From positions 1 to 7,785 of the forward strand of contig JANWYL010000143.1 of the NCBI GenBank assembly GCA_025056955.1: a DNA stretch of 7,785 bases. Direction: 5' to 3'. The position numbers and the translations under genes are program-made. This document shows, one piece after another, positions 1-6,929 of this stretch. Below the pieces are notes generated by a model. That model did no database searches. It was not told the origin of the DNA and saw only the letters and a program-made list of their open reading frames with translations. How positions within the stretch are numbered: position 1 is the first letter of the stretch; each line of letters starts with the position of its first letter. This DNA is from Sandaracinaceae bacterium. GTDB lineage: Bacteria; Myxococcota_A; Polyangia; Polyangiales; Sandaracinaceae.

Positions 1-510
1 AAATTGCTCGCCCTGCGATTGCACCGGGACCATTTGCAGAAGATCGCTCAAAAAGCGCCTCGCCTCGAACGTCTTCTCATCGAAAATCTGGCAAGGCGAG
101 TGCTTGCGGCAGTTTTCGATTGCCATCGGCTTTTCGTTGGCCTTTCTCCAGACGAGCGGAGGGAGTTAGGGCATCTTTTTGAAATGCGGCGCGGAATTCC
201 ACGTTTCCCTCTTTTTGTACGTGGAAAGGTGAGCGATTCCATGTATGTTGTCGTTACCGATTACCTGGAGGTGGAGCTCAGCAGCGGCCTCGTTGTCGTT
301 GCCGAGTCGGGAAGCGTGCTTGGGGAGCGCTCGCTTTTGCAGCCTGGGCCGAGCGATATCACAGCGCGTGCTCCAGAAGGGGCAGTGGTGTTGAAACTGG
401 GGGCTGATCAATTTAGGCGTTTTGCCGAGTCTATCCCCCTTTTTTGGCAGCGTTTGGGCAGGCTCGAAGTCTTATCAGATGCGCCGCGAAGCATCGGGGT
501 GTTGAGTTGA
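1..510 (+). CDS. Cyclic nucleotide-binding-domain protein, C-terminal part (5' end outside window)
   Basis: The frame is open from base 1 (AAA, Lys) to the TGA at 508-510, giving 169 residues of a longer protein. Residues of about 44-152 fit a cNMP-binding beta-roll of the CRP/PKA-regulatory type: an entry segment LFVGLSPDERREL, a central GKVSDSMYVVV strand pair, a phosphate-cassette-like VLGERSLL (Gly108, Glu109) and an exit helix around FRRFAESIPLFWQRL. Residues 1-38, which include ALRLHRDHL and APRLERLLIENLARRVL, look like the last strand and C-terminal helices of an earlier cNMP domain, so the whole protein probably carries at least two in tandem. The cassette arginine that binds the cyclic phosphate in true cAMP/cGMP binders is not seen (PGPSDITA lies where PRxA is expected), so this copy may be structural or bind another ligand. 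No DNA-binding helix-turn-helix follows the domain. The stop is 42 bases before the Omp85 gene on the same strand, so the two may be cotranscribed. The family call is fairly firm; the role is unknown. Confidence 0.72.
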   Translation, partial: KLLALRLHRDHLQKIAQKAPRLERLLIENLARRVLAAVFDCHRLFVGLSPDERRELGHLFEMRRGIPRFPLFVRGKVSDSMYVVVTDYLEVELSSGLVVVAESGSVLGERSLLQPGPSDITARAPEGAVVLKLGADQFRRFAESIPLFWQRLGRLEVLSDAPRSIGVLS

Positions 511-552
511 TCGGAACCGATTGGCCAGACAAAAAGCGCGCTTGGTTGCGGA

Positions 553-3500
553 ATGGCAAAGGGCAGGGGAGATGGGTTGGTGATTTCTGCTTTTTTTGGA
601 TTTTGGCGAAAAGGGTGGGTGAACCTGGCCATTTCAGTACTGCTTTTGGTGTTCATGCCCATAAGGGGGGTTGCTGAGATCGAAGAGTCCTTGGTTGGCT
701 TGCCCATTCGTTCGATCGAGATCGATGGTCCTGCCAGGGGCCAAGTCACGCCCAGCGCCTTGGGCTTGATAACAGGTGTTTCCCTTGATCGCGAGCGCTT
801 GCGTCAGTGGGCAAAGGAGCTTCTCGCCTCAGGGCGGTGGTCGGACCTTCAGTACTTTTGTGAGCGCGAGGGAGAGGGGGTGCACTTGCGGATCGTGCTC
901 GTGCCTCACGCGGTGATTGCTCGCATAGAAATTCAGGGAAGCCAGGTGCTTCGACGAAGCGATGTGATGGAGGCCCTTGACCTTCGCGAGGGAGGTGAGT
1001 GGTGGCCCACGCAGGAGGAAGCCGGTTTGCAGACGCTTTTGCGCTTGCTGAAGCGCCGCGGCTATCCTCAGGCGCAAGTCCGCTTTGAGCTCAGAGAAAC
1101 CGCTGATCTCAACCGGAAAGTGCTTGTTGTTCACATTGCCGAAGGGGTGCCCTTGCGCATTCGATCGATTGTTCCGGTGCCTCTTGAAGCCAGCGATTCT
1201 CACGAATCGATTGCTTCATCGCTTTTTGGCATGTCGCTCGAGGAGATCATCGGTGTGAGTGCAGGTCAGGTGCTTGATTTGGAGGCCATCGAGGAGGGGA
1301 TTCGCAAGGGTGAGCGTTTTTTGCGCGAACGCGGGTATTGGTCAGCGAGGATCGGAGAGGCACGGGTCGATTGGAAAACTGGGCTGGTCGAGATTGCCAT
1401 TGCTCCTGGTCCTCGCTATCGCTTGGAAGTCGAGGGCAGTTTCCCCCTTGAGCGAGGAGAAATAGAGCGTGCCCTTGAATCTCTTTCGGAGCGCCTTAAC
1501 CCAGAGGCGCTTGGTGGGATTGAGGAGCGGGTGGCCACGCTCTATCGGCGCTATGGCTTTCTTAGCCCCCGTGTTGAAGCGCTTGTGGAAATGGATCCCA
1601 AAGCCTCGCGCCAAGGGGATGGGCCTGACCCAAGGTTTGCACTCTTACGGATTCGCATTTGGGCTGGTCCACGCACGCGGGTGATTGGATTTTCCTTTCC
1701 GGGGGCCACCCATTTCTCAAGCGACTTTCTTGTGGACCAAGTGCGAAGCCATCTCGAAGAAGTGCTGCCACGCTCTGTTCCATTCGAGCCCGTTGATAGC
1801 GAAGTTGTCGATCGCCTATTATCGAGCCGGGCGCTCTCTTTCCGCACAATTCCAGAGCCCTTGGTTGCAGCACCAATCCAAGTGTGGTTCGAGCCAGCCT
1901 ACCTTGAGGCTGTGGAGCATTTGACAGAGCTCTATCGGGCTTCCGGGTTTTTGGAAGCGCAGGTTGGGCCTCCTGAGCTCAGAGAGCTTGAGGAACAGAT
2001 GGCGCTTGTGGTGATTCCTGTTTTTGAAGGGCCTCGCACCCTGGTCCATGATGTGCGGGTTGTTGGCAACAACGTGCTTTCTTCTTTTGCACTTCTTCAG
2101 GCTGCCGGGCTTCGGCGTGCTTCCCCTTTTTCTCCTGTTGAGGTCGAGGAAGGGCGCCGGCGGATCCTTCGCCTCTACCGTGATCGAGGCCATTTTTTCG
2201 CTCGTGTTGAGGTGCAAACGCGATTTTCAATCGATCGCAAGCGGGCAGAAGTGATTTTCAACATTGAAGAAGGAACCCCCGTTAGGATAGGGTCACTTGT
2301 GGTTGAAGGGGCTCGTTCCACTTTCCATGATCTCATCCGTCAGGCGTTGCGCTTTCGTTCGGGCGACCTCTTGCGGCCTGAGGCATTGCGACAGAGCGAG
2401 GAAGCACTATTGCGCCTTGGGGTTTTTTCTTCCGTATCGATTGCTCCCGTTGACGCCGATCTCCCTGCTCCTATCAAAGACGTACGCATCGCAGTGATCG
2501 AGCGCTTGCCTCAAGAGCTATCGCTTGCAGGGGGGATTGGAACAGGGGAAGGTGTAAGGGGAAGCTTTGAGTACACCTACCGCAACCTTTTTGGTCAGGC
2601 AATTTCGATTTCTCTGAGGGCACAGCTTGCGTTTCAGTTTTGGTTTCAGGACGAAGAATTGCGTCGCGATATCGAAGCGTTGCGTCTCATCGATCGGTTG
2701 GAGCGCCGCATCACCCTTGGTGCAACCATGCCACTCATCCCTGGCCTTCCCGGAATTCGGGGCGGGCTTGATCTTGTCCACATTCGTGATAACTTCCGTG
2801 ACTTTGGCCTTGACAAAAACAGCATTGTATTGGTTTTAAGTCACCAAACTGATCCCACCCTCACTGGTTCTTTATCAGCTGAGCTTGAATACAACCAAGT
2901 TGGGCTCTTTCGAGGGCAATCGCTCGAAGAATACCTGGCTTCAACAACGGATCCTCGCCTTCAGCGGCTTTTGCGCGTACCTGCTGGCGCGTCGAGCCTT
3001 GCAAGCCTTCGCTCGGTCTTGGCCTATGATTCGAGGAACAACGCTTTTGTTCCAACCGACGGCTTCTACGGCTCTGCTGCAATCGAGTGGGGCCACACCC
3101 TTTCAACCGAGCGTCCCATCGACTACAGCCACTTTCTCAAGGTGACCATTACGGCCAACGCTTATCTTTCACTGATAGGGCGATGGGTGCTTGCCCTTCA
3201 AGTGCGGTTGGGGAGGGTGTTTCACCTCGAGCCCAATTCACGGGTCTACCCAAATCGGGGTTATTTCTTAGGGGGCTTCGATTCGTTGCGGGGCTTTTTA
3301 CAGGATCAGGTAATCCCTCAAGACCAGGTCGATGCCCTCGAGCGCGCCCGACAAAGCGGGATGCCACTTTCAGCTGCGGCCATTGTGCGCACTGGAGAAG
3401 CTTTCTATCTCGCTCGGTCGGAACTCCGCTTTCCGCTGATCGGTGAGCTTTCTGGAGGCGTTTTTGTGGATGTGGGCAATGTGTGGGCTTTTGCCGATGC

Positions 3501-3672
3501 ATTGAGGCTTTCGGATTTGCTTCGTCTTCGTGTTTCGGCTGGAGTTGGCCTGCGTTTTTCAACGCCCGTAGGCCCCCTGGCTGCAGACTACGGCTTTAAC
3601 CTCACTCGAAGAAGTGATCAAGACATCGATGAGCCGGTTGGTTCTTTCCACTTTTCGATTGGCATTTTCTGA
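553..3672 (+). CDS. Omp85-superfamily outer-membrane protein (BamA/TamA-like) with about seven POTRA domains
   Basis: This is a predicted outer-membrane beta-barrel that would insert or translocate other proteins at the outer membrane. A signal peptide is visible: basic RKGW, hydrophobic core VNLAISVLLLVF, likely cleavage after RGVA near residue 41. Seven consecutive POTRA-like repeats follow, at residues of about 51-117, 119-198, 199-286, 287-372, 373-493, 494-574 and 575-654. Most show a 'LYRRYGF' or 'RLLKRRGYPQAQV' helix and end in an 'EG' or 'AG' before the next strand. The fifth is about 120 residues and seems to contain an insertion. The barrel runs from about 655 to 1039 and has the family signature GGFDSLRGF (907-915), the FVDVGNVW strand (971-978), the TPVGPLAADYG strand and a terminal Phe. 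The barrel also holds hydrophilic loop segments at about 698-718 and 782-815. BamA usually has five POTRAs and TamA three, so neither name is assigned. The ATG at 553 has no Shine-Dalgarno sequence; TTG 577 or GTG 580 is a likelier start (see the RBS entry). Confidence 0.93.
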   Translation: MAKGRGDGLVISAFFGFWRKGWVNLAISVLLLVFMPIRGVAEIEESLVGLPIRSIEIDGPARGQVTPSALGLITGVSLDRERLRQWAKELLASGRWSDLQYFCEREGEGVHLRIVLVPHAVIARIEIQGSQVLRRSDVMEALDLREGGEWWPTQEEAGLQTLLRLLKRRGYPQAQVRFELRETADLNRKVLVVHIAEGVPLRIRSIVPVPLEASDSHESIASSLFGMSLEEIIGVSAGQVLDLEAIEEGIRKGERFLRERGYWSARIGEARVDWKTGLVEIAIAPGPRYRLEVEGSFPLERGEIERALESLSERLNPEALGGIEERVATLYRRYGFLSPRVEALVEMDPKASRQGDGPDPRFALLRIRIWAGPRTRVIGFSFPGATHFSSDFLVDQVRSHLEEVLPRSVPFEPVDSEVVDRLLSSRALSFRTIPEPLVAAPIQVWFEPAYLEAVEHLTELYRASGFLEAQVGPPELRELEEQMALVVIPVFEGPRTLVHDVRVVGNNVLSSFALLQAAGLRRASPFSPVEVEEGRRRILRLYRDRGHFFARVEVQTRFSIDRKRAEVIFNIEEGTPVRIGSLVVEGARSTFHDLIRQALRFRSGDLLRPEALRQSEEALLRLGVFSSVSIAPVDADLPAPIKDVRIAVIERLPQELSLAGGIGTGEGVRGSFEYTYRNLFGQAISISLRAQLAFQFWFQDEELRRDIEALRLIDRLERRITLGATMPLIPGLPGIRGGLDLVHIRDNFRDFGLDKNSIVLVLSHQTDPTLTGSLSAELEYNQVGLFRGQSLEEYLASTTDPRLQRLLRVPAGASSLASLRSVLAYDSRNNAFVPTDGFYGSAAIEWGHTLSTERPIDYSHFLKVTITANAYLSLIGRWVLALQVRLGRVFHLEPNSRVYPNRGYFLGGFDSLRGFLQDQVIPQDQVDALERARQSGMPLSAAAIVRTGEAFYLARSELRFPLIGELSGGVFVDVGNVWAFADALRLSDLLRLRVSAGVGLRFSTPVGPLAADYGFNLTRRSDQDIDEPVGSFHFSIGIF
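565..571 (+). promoter_or_regulatory. Probable ribosome binding site deciding the Omp85 start
   Basis: AGGGGAG lies 5 bases before TTG 577 and 8 bases before GTG 580, both in the Omp85 frame but downstream of the ATG at 553. Starting at GTG 580 gives a conventional signal peptide (short n-region with Arg-Lys, then the hydrophobic core), whereas ATG 553 has no purine-rich site upstream. This favours 580 by inference; nothing here proves it. Confidence 0.45.
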
Positions 3673-3714
3673 GCTTGCGCCCTTTTGTTTGAAAGATAGG
3701 TTTAAATCATTGCC

Positions 3715-3957
3715 ATGAGCGAAAAGCGTTTTTATGAATTTATGTTTGATAAACGCATTGTGCGCAGGCTCTTGGAGAAAGGGCAAATCACCCCGGCTGA
3801 CCACAAGTCCTACCTCGATTCCTTGCCTGATTGTGCCGCACAAGCCGCCTTTGTTGACTATGGCGACCCCACTTCTCCTTCTCATGCGGAGCGGTCGGTT
3901 CTCGACAAGGGCGAGGGCCAAGTGGAAAATGAAGCGAGGAGCGATGAAGACGAGTGA
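3715..3957 (+). CDS. Small acidic-tailed protein of unknown function (80 aa)
   Basis: I do not recognise this family. The N-terminal half (FDKRIVRRLLEKGQIT, then HKSYLDSLPDCAAQ) looks like two short amphipathic helices, the first strongly basic. The second half is polar and probably disordered, ending in a run of acids (ENEARSDEDE). There is no signal peptide or membrane segment, so it is probably cytoplasmic. It begins 42 bases after the Omp85 stop, without a clear Shine-Dalgarno sequence (only a distant AGG near 3698), and its last 14 bases overlap the proposed DUF1844 start, which suggests translational coupling. The competing frame beginning at 3734 gives a low-complexity Ser/Pro/Leu/Arg-rich peptide across the same bases and reads like noise. 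Reality of the gene rests on its sensible composition and its overlap with the next gene; function is unknown. Confidence 0.6.
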   Translation: MSEKRFYEFMFDKRIVRRLLEKGQITPADHKSYLDSLPDCAAQAAFVDYGDPTSPSHAERSVLDKGEGQVENEARSDEDE

Positions 3958-4264
3958 GGATGACAACCAAGAGGAAGTATTCGAAGAGGAGGAGCTGCCC
4001 CTGCCAGAAGGGGTAAAACTCGCCCCCATCGACTTTACGACTTTTGTGCTTTCTCTGCGAGAAACTTGTATGATTCAGCTTGGCGAGGTAAACGACGGGG
4101 ACTCCAAGGCGGTTGACTTGGGGATGGCCCGCCACACGATTGAGATTCTCGAGCTTCTCGATCGAAAAACGAGAGGGAATCTGACTGGAGACGAGGAGCG
4201 GGTGCTCAGTCACGTGATCCATGAGCTTCGGGCGTGCTACTGTGCAAAGGTGCGCGCAGGCTAG
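3944..4264 (+). CDS. DUF1844 domain protein
   Basis: This is a 106-residue protein with an acidic, probably disordered N-terminus (EEVFEEEEL) followed by a DUF1844 domain from about residue 28 to 98. The domain is recognised from PIDFTTFVLSLRETCMIQLGE, a DLGMARHTIEILELLDRKT segment and the diagnostic K/R-T-x-GNLT turn, ending in a VIHELRACYC helix. DUF1844 proteins are small and helical, occur in several deltaproteobacterial, acidobacterial and related lineages, and have no established function to my knowledge. It has Cys42, Cys98 and Cys100, the last two as CYC. I chose ATG 3944 because GAGG (3936-3939) lies 4 bases upstream and because the overlap with the preceding gene is then only 14 bases. 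ATG 3929, five codons earlier, is an alternative; the much longer reading from 3734 is unlikely because its first 65 residues look non-coding. The clpB-like gene follows after 43 bases. Confidence 0.85.
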   Translation: MKTSEDDNQEEVFEEEELPLPEGVKLAPIDFTTFVLSLRETCMIQLGEVNDGDSKAVDLGMARHTIEILELLDRKTRGNLTGDEERVLSHVIHELRACYCAKVRAG

Positions 4265-4307
4265 GGGTGGTGTGGTTGTGGGGGGATTTCTTGGCTAAGA
4301 TGCGCGC

Positions 4308-6929
4308 ATGGCCCGATCGATTGTCGTTCGTCTCGATGGCTATGACCGCGATGCCCAACGGATGATCCATGGCGCGCAAAGCTTGGCAGACGAACGCAAG
4401 CACCCAGAGGTTGATCCCTTGCACCTTTTGCATCGTTTGGTTGAGCGACACGAATTTACCCAGGCGTGGATCCGGCGCGCAGGGGTTGACCCCCTGGATC
4501 TTTTGCTTGAGGCCGAGGCCCGCCTGCGACGCTTTCCAAAAATGAACGGAGCCCTTTCCTACCTTTCCCCCCGCATGCATGACCTTCTCGGCCGTGCAGA
4601 AGGGGAGGCAGCGCGCGAAAAAGCGCCTCTCGTCTCATGCGTTCATTTGATGCTTGCCCTCGCGCAAGAGAGCGATGGGCCGACAGGCGAAGTGTGGCGC
4701 AGCGTGGGCTTAAGCTCGACCATTCTTCGCGAAGCGCTTCGGCAGGAAGGTGGCCCGAAGATCCAAGAGGGGGAGGCAGCATCAAAGTTCGAAGAAAAAT
4801 TTGGGAAAGATCTTGTCGAACTTGCCCGCCGGGGAGAGCTTGAGCCGGTGATTGGGCGCGATATGGAGCTTCGGCGGATGCTTCAGGTGCTTGCGCGGCG
4901 TTCGGGCAATAATCCTTTGCTTTCAGGTGAACGGGGGATTGGCAAAACAGCGATTGTCAGGGCTTTGGCCCATCGGATCGCGGAAGGCAATGTGCCTGCA
5001 TCGATGGCGGGAAAGCGCTTGATCTTTGTGGAGTTGGGGGTCCTTTTTGCTGGTGCAAAGCTACGAAGTGAGGCTGAGGAAAAAATGCGGGGGCTTTTGT
5101 CTTTTGCTCGAGAGGCGGGGGATGTGATTTTTGTTTTGCCCGATCTTGAGCTTCTGTGTGGTGATCGCGGTCAGGCTGGCGTGGCTGCTCTTTTGGGGAG
5201 CGCGCTGGGCCGCGGGGAAGTGCGTGTGATTGGGCTTGCGACACCAGATGTCACAAAGCGTTTGGCAGACGAAGCACCTGCGCTTTTTCGGCACTTTGTC
5301 GTAATTGGTGTTGAAGCGCCAACAGTGGACGAAGCCGTTTCCATCGTCCGGGGGCTTGTGCATCTTTACGAAGCGAAACATGCGGTGCGCATTGCCGATT
5401 CGGCCATTCGCGCAGCTGTGCGCTTGGCGCGGCGCTACGTGCCCTCGGCCAACCTTCCTGAGGTGGCGCTCAACCTCATCGATGAAGCGGGGGCAAGAGT
5501 TCGGGTTGAGCTCGATGGCAAGCCCTTTGAGCTCGATGCCTTGGAGCATCGCCTGGCACGCCTTGAGGCCGAAATTCGCTCTCTTTCTGACGATAGCGAC
5601 GAAGAAAGCCTCCGGACCAAGGAAGTCCTCGTGCACAAAGCTGAAGAAGTTCGCCTTCAGGTCGAAGCACTGCGGCGCTCGTGGCATCTTGGCGCGGAGC
5701 GTAGCCATGAAGTCAAGCGTCTCGAGCAAGAACTCGAAGAGGCGCGAAAGCAGCACGATGAAGCCTTGCGCGCAGGAGATCACGCCCGCGCTGGTGAGCT
5801 TTTCTTTGGGCGAATTCCTGTGCTCGAAAGGCATCTTGCCGAGCTTCGAGCAGGCCTACAGCATGTGCCTTCTCGAAGCGAGCGGGTCACTGAGGCCGAC
5901 GTGGCCGATGTCATCTCGATGTGGACTGGGGTGCCTGTGAGCCGCCTCCTCCAGAGCGAACAGGAGCGGCTTTTGCGCATGGAGGAACATCTGGCCGAGC
6001 GGGTGGTTGGTCAGCGTCATGCCCTCGAGGCCTTGGCCCGCGCCATCCGGCGGGGACGAGTGGGCTTGCGCGATCCGCGAAGACCGATTGGGAGTTTTCT
6101 TTTCCTAGGGCCCACGGGGGTTGGAAAAACGGAGTTGGCGAAGGCCTTGGCGGAATTTCTCTTTGACGATGAAGCTGCCCTCACTCGACTTGACATGAGT
6201 GAATTCATGGAAAAGCACATGGTGGCTCGTCTGCTTGGCGCCCCACCGGGCTATGTCGACAGCGAAGCGGGTGGCTTTCTCACCGAGGCTGTGCGCAGGC
6301 GTCCCTACAGCGTTCTCCTCTTTGACGAGATGGAGAAAGCCCATCCCGATGTTTTCAACATCCTCCTCCAGGTGCTTGACGATGGAAGGCTCACCGACTC
6401 GCGTGGCCAAGTCGCTCACTTTGCGGACACAGTCATCATCATGACCAGCAATGTCGGAAGCCGAGCCATTCTCGAGCGGGTCCTTGGAGAGGGGCAGGAC
6501 AAAGCCTTCGGCCCAAAAGAATTGCGGAGCCTTGTTGAGCCTGAGCTCCATGCCCATTTTCGTCCTGAGTTTTTGAACCGAATCGATGAAATCCTCGTCT
6601 TTGAGCCCCTTGGAAAAAAAGAACTGCGCAGCATTTTGGAAATCCAGCTCCGAAACATCCGGAACATGCTTGCCGAGCGAGGCATCGGGCTTGAACTCAG
6701 CGACAAGGCCAAAGAGCGCCTTGTCGAGCTTGGCCACGATCCCGCTTTTGGCGCGCGTCCCCTCCGCCGGGCCTTGGTCAAGCACATCCAAGACCCCTTG
6801 GCCGAAGCCATCCTTCGCAAAGGGTCCAAAGCAGGTGAGCTGATCTTTGTTGATCTCGACGAAAGCGGCAATTTTTGCTTCCAGTCGATCAACCGGGTAA
6901 ATGAAGCTATGGTGAAGCCACTGAGTTAA
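4308..6929 (+). CDS. clpB: ClpB-type AAA+ disaggregase paralogue with a degenerate first ATPase domain
   Basis: This 873-residue Hsp100 ATPase is predicted to thread aggregated proteins through a hexameric pore in the cytoplasm. The order is Clp N domain (about 1-148), NBD1 (about 165-400), coiled-coil M domain (about 405-520) and NBD2 (about 545-873). The M domain is ClpB-like in length and has the motif GDHARAGELFFGRIPVLE, the counterpart of the E. coli ELQYGKIP region that meets DnaK, so ClpB fits better than ClpA or ClpC. I see no IGF/IGL loop for ClpP docking. NBD2 is intact: GPTGVGKT (601-608), LLFDEMEKAHPD (670-681), TSN (713-715), FRPEFLNR (751-758) and GARPLRR (815-821). NBD1 keeps Walker A GERGIGKT (207-214), but the Walker B acids read PD (278-279) instead of DE, sensor 1 is Ala311, and the pore loop is GAKLRS with Leu for Tyr. 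ATG 4308 has no good Shine-Dalgarno sequence. Length is close to E. coli ClpB (857). The symbol marks the family; it may not be the housekeeping copy. Confidence 0.93.
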   Translation: MARSIVVRLDGYDRDAQRMIHGAQSLADERKHPEVDPLHLLHRLVERHEFTQAWIRRAGVDPLDLLLEAEARLRRFPKMNGALSYLSPRMHDLLGRAEGEAAREKAPLVSCVHLMLALAQESDGPTGEVWRSVGLSSTILREALRQEGGPKIQEGEAASKFEEKFGKDLVELARRGELEPVIGRDMELRRMLQVLARRSGNNPLLSGERGIGKTAIVRALAHRIAEGNVPASMAGKRLIFVELGVLFAGAKLRSEAEEKMRGLLSFAREAGDVIFVLPDLELLCGDRGQAGVAALLGSALGRGEVRVIGLATPDVTKRLADEAPALFRHFVVIGVEAPTVDEAVSIVRGLVHLYEAKHAVRIADSAIRAAVRLARRYVPSANLPEVALNLIDEAGARVRVELDGKPFELDALEHRLARLEAEIRSLSDDSDEESLRTKEVLVHKAEEVRLQVEALRRSWHLGAERSHEVKRLEQELEEARKQHDEALRAGDHARAGELFFGRIPVLERHLAELRAGLQHVPSRSERVTEADVADVISMWTGVPVSRLLQSEQERLLRMEEHLAERVVGQRHALEALARAIRRGRVGLRDPRRPIGSFLFLGPTGVGKTELAKALAEFLFDDEAALTRLDMSEFMEKHMVARLLGAPPGYVDSEAGGFLTEAVRRRPYSVLLFDEMEKAHPDVFNILLQVLDDGRLTDSRGQVAHFADTVIIMTSNVGSRAILERVLGEGQDKAFGPKELRSLVEPELHAHFRPEFLNRIDEILVFEPLGKKELRSILEIQLRNIRNMLAERGIGLELSDKAKERLVELGHDPAFGARPLRRALVKHIQDPLAEAILRKGSKAGELIFVDLDESGNFCFQSINRVNEAMVKPLS

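Noticed and set aside
510..521. Inverted repeat ATCGG-AA-CCGAT between the cNMP-domain gene and the Omp85 gene
   Set aside because: Five-base arms with a 2-base centre cannot form a hairpin and are expected by chance in DNA rich in GATC and CGAT words. An operator is possible but unsupported.
3685..3714. Promoter-like words TTGAAA (3689-3694) and TTAAAT (3702-3707) before the 80-aa gene
   Set aside because: The spacing between them is only 7 bases, far from the 16-18 needed, so they do not form a sigma-70 promoter together.
3734..3943. N-terminal extension of the DUF1844 frame back to ATG 3734
   Set aside because: The extra residues are a Ser/Pro/Leu/Arg-rich jumble without family similarity, and the +1 frame over the same bases gives a more protein-like sequence.
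1161..4324. Recurring CGATCGATTG words (near 1163 and 4315) as a possible dispersed repeat
   Set aside because: Both lie inside coding sequence, encode common Arg/Ser-Ile codon pairs in different contexts, and have no conserved flanks.
5120..5165. Frameshift or sequencing error as the cause of the unusual Walker B in NBD1
   Set aside because: The frame is uninterrupted, hydrophobic strand residues before and the Gly after align without a gap to ClpB, and the sensor and pore positions elsewhere in NBD1 are also changed, so a local error does not explain it.
5061..5834. Long - strand open frame (257 codons) opposite the clpB-like gene
   Set aside because: It is a codon-bias shadow of a gene with unmistakable family motifs on the + strand. 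Its translation is rich in Lys, His, Phe and Asn with no recognisable motif.
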